A DNA stretch of 64,000 bases from Phlebotomus papatasi (lineage: Eukaryota; Arthropoda; Insecta; Diptera; Psychodidae): NCBI RefSeq assembly GCF_024763615.1, contig NC_077223.1, positions 49,786,627 to 49,850,626 of the forward strand. The letters run 5' to 3'. The notes below the pieces were generated by a model, which was not told where the DNA came from, ran no database searches, and worked only from the letters and a program-made list of their open reading frames with translations. Below are positions 10,898-22,800 of this stretch, piece by piece. Position 1 is the first letter of the stretch, and each line of letters begins with the position of its first letter. A program made the position numbers and the translations under genes.

Positions 10898-13800
10898 ATG
10901 GAAAATGACGTGAGACAGTTTATAGAGTGGCTAATTAGTGTAGGATGCCCAACTAATCTAATTCCTAGCGAAAATAAGATAAAAAAGTAAGTGTTTATAA
11001 TGTTGTTGTTTGACCATTGGAACATAAGTCAATTTTATTCCTTAAAGAACGAATCGAGCTCAAATGCTTCCGCTTAAGGATATTAAGGAACGTTTTAAGG
11101 CTGCAACAGAGGTCCAGATCATTCGACAAAAGAATTTACGGGTAGATCTCTGCAAAATAAAGAAGTGGAATTTCTTGGTGAGTTTGGTTATGTTTCATGG
11201 ACGTTTACGTTTCGAGATGAAACACAGATGAAATTTCTGACTATGAAACATATGTTTCATAGAGATTTCTGTTTTTGAAATTTCAATAAAATAATTACTG
11301 GTAGATTGCAGACAAAAGAGAAATATCTTGGGAATATTGGCAGTATGATAAATTAAATTCTACAAGAAGGGATATAAAAAGGATGGAAAATACTATTGAA
11401 GAATTGAAAAGCGATTATGAATGCACAATGCAGCAACTAGCTGTAAAGGGTACAAATAATAATTCAATTTTTAATTTGCTTGTTCTTTATAATCCTGTTA
11501 TTATCCTTATATCCTTTACAGATGCTTTAAAACAAAAGCAAAAAGGGAAAGTAAAGGAGAATATTACAAAAATGCATTTACATGAAGTGAATTACTTGAC
11601 ATTGAGCGATCAAATAAAAGATGTTATGAAGTCTTTAGATGATTGTGATTATGCTATGAGTCCATTACCAAGTAGCAAGGATGTTTATAATGGCACAGTG
11701 CCTGTAAAACAATTAAGTACTCGCTTAGAAAAGTACTACACCGAATCAATGGCAAATGAGGAAAAATCGGAAAATGAAGAGGATTTTAAAACGGTTTTAT
11801 GGACTGATATTTCTGAAATTTTAAAAGGCTATCCCAATTCCGTGATTTGCATTGAGATACTTCAAAAATTAAAATCTTTGATGGGATCAACAAAAAGTAT
11901 TTTAGAAGAAAATAGAAAAATTTTAAGTAAGAAGAAAAATCCTCTTCGTGAATACAATATTGGCTTGAACGACTTTCTGGTCAATCGGTTAAGACTTCTA
12001 ATTCACATTAAATATTACAATGCAAAGTTGGAAGCTGCTACTAAAAATTACATCAGCGACTACAACACCTTTCAAGTCACACTGTCTAATAAAATATATC
12101 ACTTCAGTCCGCAGTATATCTTAAGTGAGTATTTTCTTTTATTTTAATACAATAAATTGAGTCACACAGAAAAAATTACCTAAGGTAAAGTACCCTCGAG
12201 TCGACCGGGTGGTCAAATATTTGAATGTTTTAATGGTGAATTTCTATAAAATTGTCACTGATTCGTATTTATTTATGGAATAATTGACCTATTAATGTTA
12301 GATCATACGCCAAATATTAGTGCAAATATAAATAAATTGAATAAATAAGTCTACCGGTCGAATTGAGGAACCGGTCGACTCGAGGGCACTTTACCTTATA
12401 TAAAAATGGCATAGAAAATACAATGCAATATTACTAAAAACAAAAAATAAGGTGTGTAACAAAATTTAATAAGGAATCGCACATTAAGTACGTCGTTACG
12501 GGTGACTTTGCATTTGCACTCTGCTGTTCGTAATAATTCTAGCACTTATTCTAGCACTCTAGTCAAGGGGTAACTCATATTGAGAAACCCTCGTTAATTG
12601 TCCGAGAAACGCTTCGCGAAACCCGAGAAACCCACTGTCTGCATCGCGAAACCCGAGAAACCCAAAAATTGCATCGCGAAACCCGAAAAACCCAAAAATT
12701 GCATCGCGAAACCCGAGAAACCCATTCTCTGCATCGCGAAACCCGAGAAACCCAAAAATTGCATTGCGAAACTCGAGAAACCAGAAACCCTTGTCAGAAA
12801 AAATGGAAATGAGTTACCCCTTGACTCTAGTCTATGTAAAAGTATGTAGGGAAATGTCATATACCAAAAAACGTACAAGGATCCTTAAAAAGATCCTTTT
12901 ATGTGTAATGAAAAATGGCTTTGTTAAAAAGTTATCGGAAGGTCTAATTCCAAAAGCGGTTTCCGAGCAGTAAATTTTCTAAATTTATTCTTTTTTTTCA
13001 TCAATGATTTATCTATAAATTATATTGATAACATTACAAAATTTATCGGGTTAGAAATTTCAAGACCTTTCCAAAAAATCCAAATTTAATCAAATCTGTT
13101 GAAAAATAAGCTCTCCAAAGTGGTTTGAACTTTGACCATCAAAATCCAAGATGGTGATTTTTTTAGGTCATAGGAATGTTGGGACGAAATATTCGCTTGG
13201 ATCACCTCTAAAACGTCTAAAACATAACCAAAAATTAAAAAAAAAATCGTAGGAGCCGCTTTCGAGAAAAACCAATAAAACATGGTTTTGGAGTGGATGT
13301 AGAGGGGTTGGGGGAAAATAAAAATCATAATAATGTTCCTTGGGCCGTCTTATGGGGGGATTGCCTGAAGATCCGAAGTTCGTATCTCTTACTGTTTCGC
13401 CTCTAGATGGGTAACAATTTTACGGATAGAAAAAAAAGAATATTTAAAAAAGATTGCTCATTTACGGGTACTATCGGGATTACCGATTGCGTCCGATGCA
13501 AACGGGTTGGAAAGTTCAAGACCTTTCCAAAAAATCCAAATTTAACCAAATCGGTTGAAAAATAAGCCCTCCAAAGTGGTTTGAACTTTGACCATCAAAA
13601 TCCAAGATGGCGAATTTTTGAAGTCATAGGTATGTGTTTGGACGAAATATTCGCTTGGACCACCTACAAAACAAATCCAAAAATAAAAGAAATCGTAGGA
13701 GCCGCTTTCGAAAAAAAAACAAAAACCAATTGGAGGCGGTGAGGGGAAGTTTAAAAAAAACGTCTAGCTCTACAGATATTGTTTTATTATTGGGGCTCTC

Positions 13801-16800
13801 CGAAAACCGGAACTTGATATCTCTCATCGTTTAAGCTCTAGAACGGTGACAAATTAAAAAAAAGTCGATTATTTAACTGCTCTCTCTTTCAGTTCGAGCA
13901 GTAAAATAATCTAATTATAAGGGGTCTTAAGATAAAATCCCCGAGATCTACAAGATGGTGTGGTCGCCATTTTGATTTGACATTTCTGTCCACCATTTTG
14001 AATAACTGTCAAAACCTAAAATTAGGCCGATTATGCTGAAATTTTAATATGTTCTAGTTGCTGTCCAGACCTTTTCAGAACATATGTATAATCCGACCTA
14101 AGTTGCAGGATTGTCTGGATATAAGGGCTCCAAATTCAATATTCTGACATTTTCATGAATAAAACTAAGGGGCAGTTCCTTTATTAAAACCATTACAAAA
14201 AGACAGCGCTATCAAACAAATTATAAGAAAAATAATGTTTTTGCTTATAATAGCATATTATTTGAGGATCTAGAAAACTGTTGTTGCAGAGATAAAAAAT
14301 AAAATAATAAATATATGAATTTTTCGTTTATATTTTTTTAATAATATAAAAGTAAATAAATATGTGAAATCAAAGCCTCAATCATTTTAGTACTTAGACA
14401 TTTCGTTTAGGTCTCAAAGATTCAAAATTTAAAAAATAAACACCGGCAAAATATGAATATTTCAAAATTTTAAACTTTTAACCTCTGTATCTAGGTAAAT
14501 ACTTGAAGTAGATTGGAATATAGATATGTTCTGAAAAGGTCTTGACACCAGATAGAACATACTAAAATTTCAACCCAATCAGACGAGTTTTGGGTTTGGA
14601 CATTTATTCATAAAGTTAATCAAAATGGCGGAGAGAAACGTAAAATCAAGATGGCTACCATGCTATCTTGTAGATCTCGTGCATCTTACTCTCAGATGTG
14701 AAGACCTTCATTGTCGTTTATTATTAAAAATTGTTGATTTTTTTTATATTTATCAAAAAGTGCAAAGGATTCAAAGTCACCCGCATCTTATCCCAAATGC
14801 AAGCCTTTTTTCTTAATTTTTTAGCATAGTAAAATTTTATAAAATAAATCCTAGTGGCACAAAATCCATTCACCAACAACTGAATACAAATAATTTTACT
14901 TACTTATCTCCCTCCTTTCATTTTGTCTATCCACTTTTATAGGGTAAAGTTGAAAAATAGCGAAAAAAAATACAAAGTCACCCGCAAAGACGGTACACAA
15001 AACCAATTCTGTTTTTTTTTTTTTAATAAAAACGTATAATTTTAGATTATCTAAAGACATTGGTGTTGAATGCGGTATATCAGGGAAAAATCGCGCTATT
15101 GGAAAGTGAATACAATAAGTATCAGAATTGCTCTCTGGAAGATTGGATAACACTTCAGCATGAAAAAGTGGTCAAAGATGTGCGAGATTCTCGCGAAAAG
15201 TTTCTATCGGAAGTCAAAAATGTTGAAACGAGCATTGCCATCTCGAAGCAAACTCCTTTGAAGCTGAAGAACGTTGTCCGACTTCTACGATCGCAGATTG
15301 TTGGATTGAAGAAGCAAATTGCACACGATGATAAGAAGAAAGATAGCATAAGGACCTTGAGAGCGAATAGATGTATTGTGGATGCAACATTTCAGAAGTG
15401 AGTACTTTATTCCTCATCATCTTCTCCAAGAATATTTTTAATTTTCATATCGTTAAATAAGTGCCAGTAGTCCTTAATGTAGTCCTTTCCAACGTCTGTC
15501 TTACATCCTTGATCATTAACTATGCACGCAGGTTTAATGCCATTTCTCACGCTGTCATCATCAATTCTCAAGTATACGTTATTCTTCTTGGCCCAATAAT
15601 AAATCAATTCTACGCATTTACATTGTAGAGGGTTTTTCTGGATATTTAGGGTGTTTAAGTTGTTCAGGGTCTGAAAAGAAAATTTTAACTATTTTATTTT
15701 TGCTTTTATTTTTTCCTTTTAACACTAATTTTCTAACGTACAGTCATAATTTTTGTAAATATGTATTTGCTGCAAATAGAAATCTTGTGGCACTTAATTT
15801 CTTTACGTTTAACCTGTGTATTATGCATAACCTACCTCCTATTAGGTGAGATTCTTAACACACTCACGTATGCAGGAAGTTCCGGCTTAAGTGAAAACGG
15901 ATTGAAAGAATTTGATATGAATTGCCTACTATTGGGAGATCATTTATAAAATAATTTTTGAAAGCCCCTAAATGTATGCAAATATTTTTTCACACTCTAA
16001 ATTTGAAATACATTTCTTATGAACCGTTGGCGCTGAAAATAAGCTGAAAAATTGGCGTCGAAAATATTTTGCATACATCAGTATGTTTCCGTAACTTATT
16101 CCAAAGACCTCTCCTGTGAGTATGCAATTTTTTTGTGTCACTGGACGGAATTCGCGGGCTTTTTTCTTTCCAGAGTTTAAGTGGGTCGCGCATTCTAAGA
16201 AAAAAACAGCATATTTTCTTGACATCTTTTTTCAATATAATTAACAAAAAATTAATTCGAGGTTTTAAGCATATAAAATTAGGGTAAATGTCCTAATTCA
16301 AAACCATTTCCAGACGCTTTAACTTTGACAGAAGGTTCAACACATTAAGTTCATATTTTTTCTGAAGAGAATTACATGAATTTGCTCCTTGACTCTTCTA
16401 GAATGTTACTGTTTAGTGAAAATTCTTTAGATATAATTTGATAACTTCTTAAATATAAGAAAAATACGCTTCTATTGGAAACAAATTACTCCAAATGGAG
16501 ACAAGGAAATTTTCTAATTGGAGACAAACAGTGTAAGTGAAACCACGACGAAAGGCTTCAAAAACCTTGTTGAGTTGCTCCTGAGTACAGGATTTGTTCT
16601 TATTCCTGGTCTCTTCTCCTTTCCCATCTAAAACAATAAGAAACTTTCTCCAAAAAATCATGATTCCGGGGTTTCCTATTGAAGCATTTGCAGAAACTTC
16701 AGAAAAAACCTTTTTTGTTCACGAAATAGGTAACTATTTCATTTGAAAACTTCGCGTACCGTTAACAATAAAGATTAGCACTTAATTTAACTAAAATTAG

Positions 16801-19800
16801 CCAGAAATATGACATAAAAGTTAAACAAAACGAATAAACAACAGTTACCTTATTGTGTTCTTCATTGGAAAACATGGTCGATCGATGAAAAATTCGATGG
16901 TGAAAAGGTACATTTTTAATTTTTCTGAGAAATTAACAAATTAAAATTTGTGAATATGAATGGATTTTCGCTTTATTTGGAGCAAAATTAACTAAATAAT
17001 GAAACTGTGGTATAGAAAATATATAAATATAATAATTTAGTACTGTATTTATCGTGAAAACAATGATGTTTCCATTTGGAGTAGCGAAAAATTTCCATTT
17101 GAAGCAGGTTTTGAATTAGCTTAATTTACCCTATAACATTTTAACTATATTTTCTGAAATTTTCATTTCAAAATTTCAACAATTCATCCGTTGGGACCTG
17201 ATTTTTGGAGACAGTTTCTAAAAAAAATTGCAGTTTCCGGTGGACAAGATTTTTCAGAGTCTCGGACGTCAAAAACCTAATATTTCTTGTTAGCTGATGA
17301 GTTAAACTCATACTTGAAATGTAGATTTTTTTTATCTTGATCACAACTTATTTTACAAGACAAAACATGGTGTAAAATACGCCTAAAATTGTATATTTTT
17401 TTTGTATAAAATTCTACCAAAAATCCAAATTGCATTTAAAAAAAATTCTACCGTTCGAGTATAAGTTCAACTCTTCAGCTAATAAGAGATATTATTTTTT
17501 TTTGATTTCTGATGAATACACTCTTGTGAGAAATCTTGTCCACGGAAAAGCATGTTTTTTTCAAAATAAATCCCCGAAAATCAAATCGCAACGGCTGAAT
17601 TTTAAAGATTTTTAAATGAAAATTTTGGAAAATATAGTTTAAATGTTGTACTTTTATTTAAGAACTCAAGTTAAAATAAAAAGAATTTTATGTCGAAAAA
17701 AGAAGAGAAAATATGATGTTTTCTAATCATTTTCGCCCATACAACCCCTTGATAACTCCCAAAATAAGACAGATTTTGACAAAGGTAAATATTACACCCC
17801 AAGACGCAATTTTTGATTTCTCAATGATTCAGCTCCTATGGCTCCTAGCCATAGGAATATTAATTAAATAAAATTTAGGACCCCGACCCCCCGTACCCGA
17901 GCTAGGGAAAGTCAAAATATCTGTTTTAAAATGGCTCTAGCTTTGGTTTTAATTATGAGAGCGTTCTCGTGAAGTGCCTTACCTCATTCTAACATCGGAT
18001 GTTCGTAAAACCACCGCTAAAACCGCTTTATTATTATAATGAAAATTTTCTAAGTTAACTAGCTCCGTCTCATAGCATAGATCTAGCTGAAATTTTAGTA
18101 TGTATTATCTGCACTTTATATCTATCAAACAAGAAAAACTTAAGTGCATTGGACACCCCTAACCTGAGCTATAAGGAGCCAAGTTGAATAAAATTGAATG
18201 GCTTTCGGTTCTAATTAATATTTTGACCTAAATTCTTGTACTTTTAGTTCAAAAAATTCACATCACACAAATAAATCAAATTTTAGAATGGTCTAGTTTA
18301 GACCATAAAGTTTCCAAAAATTGGTGGTATTATTGGTTGTTACTATAGAACCGGAGGGGGGGGTCCAGGTCAAAATCCCGAAAGCCTAAATTTCGAACTC
18401 CAAAATTCCAAAAATCAAAATCTCGAATCCCTCAAAACTCCGAAATCGATTATCCCGAAAGCCAAAATCTCAAAAAGCCAGAATTCCTAAAACGAATATC
18501 CCGAACGCCAAAATCTCGAAGGCCAAAATCCCGAAAATCCAAAATTCCAAAAGTCAAAATCTCGAGAGCTAAAATCTCAAAAAACAAAAATCCCAAAAAA
18601 CCAAAGTCCCGAACGCTAAAATCTCGAAAAGCCAAAATGTCGTAAAATTAAAATCGCGAATTAATAATGCCATAACTACGCATACGATTTCACCCGCGCT
18701 TATTGGAGACAAAAAGAAATTTTTTGTATTTCGGGAAATTATTCTACACTTGATCCTTCGTATAATTACGTCCGTTTTAGGATTTTGACATTCGGGATCT
18801 TGGTTTTCGGATTTTGGGATTTTGGCATTCGGAATTTTGGCGTTGAGGATTTCAACCCGATCAGGATTTTGTCTCATCGGGATTCTGGATTTTCGAGAAT
18901 TTGCCGTTCTGGATTTTAGCTTTCGAGATCTTGGTTTTCGATTTTAGTCAGCTACGAACCGGAGTTTGGGGCTGGGCGTGGAGTGGGCTCAATAATAATA
19001 ATAATAATAATGCTCGCACAACATTCTATGATGAAACTAGGCCTTCCTTGTCAGTCCCATGTCCGTGGATTCAAGTGCAGTGAAGCTCACTGGATACATT
19101 TCGATCGAACACCTTTAACGCCAGAAAAACTCCTGGTGACCCAAAGGGGATTTCGAATCCGGGACACTTGCATCATAGAGCGAGTGCTCTACCACTTGAC
19201 CCATTGAGTACCCTCAAGGTTCCCGAAATTCAAAACGTTATTTTTCTTAAATTTCTTAAATTTTACGTTTAAATTTCGTAAAGTCGAAATTCGCTTTAAA
19301 TTCGATTGAGCTAAATTAAATTTGGTGTGATGTTTAAAAGAAGAAGAAGAGTACGAGCATATGAGATAGACATATGCAAAGCGTGTGAGAAAGAAAGGGA
19401 GTCGAATTTTGACTTCATGAAATTTTCCTGATCTAAAAGGTGTGCCGGAACCATTAATTTTACAATATTTTTGGATTTTTTAAGATCTTGTAAGCGATAT
19501 TTATAGATATAGGTAACATTACTCCAAGTGCAGTGAAATTTACTGAATTCAATTCGAACACCTTCAACCCTTTGAGGACAAGCGGGTCATCCACCAGTAA
19601 GAAAATAACTTTTTACTCATTCTTCTAAAGGCAAAAAAAAAAAACAAATCAGCAGCAAAAGATTATATTTGGTTAATAGGATTAAATATAATTTTTTACT
19701 ACTCTTTTGTTTCGTGTCCTTAGAAATATGACTCAAAATTATTTTCGTACTGGATGGATTATCCTTCTGGTCTCTGTAGAATGATATTAGAAAAGGAAAA

Positions 19801-22800
19801 GGATTCGAACTCGGAACCCTTCAATTATAGAACGAGTACTCTATATCACTTGACACAGTGCCCTGAAACATAAATTAAAAAAAAAAATTGCTATCAACTT
19901 ACATTGTTAGTAATAAGAATTTCTCCAGTTGATTCTTCCCATCCAGGAATTGGAAAGAAGGCCATATTGTTGCCACTAATGCTGAGAACTTGCAAAGCAT
20001 GAGTTTTATCAAAAAGATTCGGTTGCAATTGAAATATTATGTTGTTTGATAGTAAAAGTGATTCGAGCTTTATCAGTTTATCAAAAGCACCTTCTGCAAT
20101 TACAGCAATATCATTATTGTCCAATTGCAAGGATTTCAGTTCGGAAAGTCGTGAGAAATCTTTCTTTCCAATTTTCTTTATTTTATTGTAGGATAATGCA
20201 ATATTGTCCAATATAAGATCATCTTCATAAGCCTTGAAAATGTTTGCAGTAGTTAGGTAATTTGATGTTAATGCTAAGTTTGTAAGTTTTTTGAATGTGT
20301 CAGCAAAGAATAGGGGTTCAATAATGTGAATATAGCATGAGTCACAGGTGAATGTTTTGAGATTCTCAAAAGGTGGTTGACTTTCCATTTGGAAGACCTT
20401 GTTTGAGTCAAACAGAAGACCATAATCCTGCCCAAATGTCGTTAGATTAACATTATCCATTGTTTTAATGCGATTATACCTCAAATCCACATAATTGGCC
20501 TTTTTCAAACTGGGAAAGGATACAGAATGTAGAAGATTATGTGCAAGGTATAAACTTTGCAAATTCGGCATATTTTCAATCATATCCGGTGTTATGGTGG
20601 ACAAAAGATTGTCGTTCAGGTAGATTAAATACAAATTAGGTAGGACAAGATCTGAACCTTGGAATGTTTTAATCCTATTTTCGGATAAATCCAATTTTCC
20701 CATTGAATGACTTTCAATTTTGAATTTCGATATGTGATTCGATCCTAAGTACATATTGGACACTTTAGGTAAATTTTCAGATTTCAATCGAACATATTTC
20801 ACACGATTGCTGTAAGCCTCAAATTGTGTTAGTTCGGGCAAATTAATGTCTGAAAAATCGATCTTAATAATGTGGTTGTTATTGAGAAAAATTGCACGTA
20901 GCTCATTTCCATTTGCTGTCCGGAATGTATCCATTTCAATTGCCGTGAGCTCATTTCGTTCAATATAAATTGCCCTTAGGGCGTTCATGCCTGTAAAACA
21001 ATCACTGCTGATATGAAGTACTCGAGCATTATTCAATGTGAGAGTTGTTACAGATGAGAATTTCTCAAACATTGGCTCATCGCATATGAATACGTCCATA
21101 TTATTTTTGCTGGCACCTTCCGAATTTTCGCCTGTCACTGTGACGGATTCTTGTTTCTCAGGTTCTGGATAGTTGAAGAGATCCTCAAAGGAATTACATG
21201 TGATACTAAGTTCATATTCCTCTTTACACGAATTACAATGCACTTTGATAATGAATCCATAATGAATTATAAATGCGAAAAAAACCACTTTTGAGCACAA
21301 CATTTCAAATTAAAAGACTACAAAGATCACGAGATATCTACAAGTGTATACCACGGGCCACGACAAGTTCAAAAGAGATTTTTAATAATACATTTATACA
21401 AATACTTCCTCAGAAGAGGCACATGAATTGTGATTTAGTGTGGGGAGTTCATTGATGATGTCATTAAACTGGTTTTTATATTAAATTGTTAGTAAATAAT
21501 ACAAAGAGTTAACATCTTAAACTTGTAGATCGTTTCGTTCACTCAGATTACTTATAGATTTTATAGGGGGAAGTCGGACACCTTTGCATTAGCGTACCTT
21601 TGAAATAAGGCTTTTTTTCTTCTATTTTTAAATGGAACTGGATCATACCATAATGCAATTTTATTCGACAAATAAGTCGTGAAGCTAAATTACATTATGA
21701 TAAGCCTTTTAAAAATTGAAAAAAGACCATTTTTAGACACCCCAATTCAAAAATTCGCCATTTCCCCCTACTGCATTTTTTGTATTATAAAGACAGCAAT
21801 AAATGAACCCTATTATCAATTTTTATTAATGCATTGGTAATATTGATATTCATGTAAAAGTCATCTACAGAGGAATAGTACTAATATTAAAACAAAAATT
21901 GTATTTATTCATATACAAAGTGTTTCAGAGATTAAGTCTTAAATAAGGGGAAGTGGGACGCGTTTGAATTGGGGCAGCTTTCAAATGGGCTCTTTTCTTC
22001 TATTTATAAACGGAATTGAGCCTTCTTATCTGGACGTATTTAGCTTGAGAAATTGTTTGTCGAGATAAATTATATGATGGCAAGGCCGAGATTGATTTAA
22101 ATTTAAAAATAGGAGTAAAGGCTTTGCGATGTGCTCCAACTGGTGACTTATATGCTATACCTCGAAAAAGTACTTTCGCTTCATTTACCGTTTTCCGGTT
22201 CTCACCTGATTTAACCCTGTAAGGACGAGAAGCTTTCCGCTGAGCGAAATTCAATGAAATCAATTTTCCCTCGATATATTAGCCTAAGTAACAGATTTAT
22301 GGTTAGAAAAAAATTTTCCTATCCCTAGAAGTCCTGGAAAACTATGGGTCATATATGACCCAATCGTCCATAAAGGTAAAAAAGCATAAAATTTTCCAGA
22401 CGACGAGTCTACTCGTTTGCTCAGTTATTTTTGTTATTTTTGTGAATCTTAAAGAGTGGTACACAACAAAAACAATAATTTTTATCATAAAAATGTATTA
22501 ATGTTTAATTCATTTTTTTATTTTTATGATATTAATCGAAACAATTTCGGGTACTGGTAACACAGAGATAAATGTGGAGCTCAGAGGCAAAATGACACAT
22601 ATCCTATGGCTAAAGCATAGGATATGTGTCATCTTGCCTCTGAGTTCCACAAATGTCGCATGCCTCACAAATACAATTGGTCTTATAATCCTTTTTTCTA
22701 ATAGCACCATGTGCATCTGCGCCTTTCCTCAGTTTTCTTCAAAACCTGTTTCATGGTAATGGGTAGGTGCAATGTTAGTTGTCTCTGCGAATTTCAGACG

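Noticed and set aside
12598..12878. Frames of 83 and 94 codons in a regular repeat; could look like a repeat protein or a CRISPR array
   Set aside because: The units are a 30-bp minisatellite inside a hAT-like MITE in an insect-type intron; spacers are only 7 bp and repeat themselves.
19140..19207. tRNA gene on the minus strand
   Set aside because: A and B boxes are present but the acceptor and anticodon stems do not pair properly, and the sequence runs into a SINE body with an (ATT)n tail.
22510..22759. Frames on both strands containing VELRGKMTHIL
   Set aside because: They arise from the hairpin palindrome, not from a gene; the same words appear at 59570-59648.
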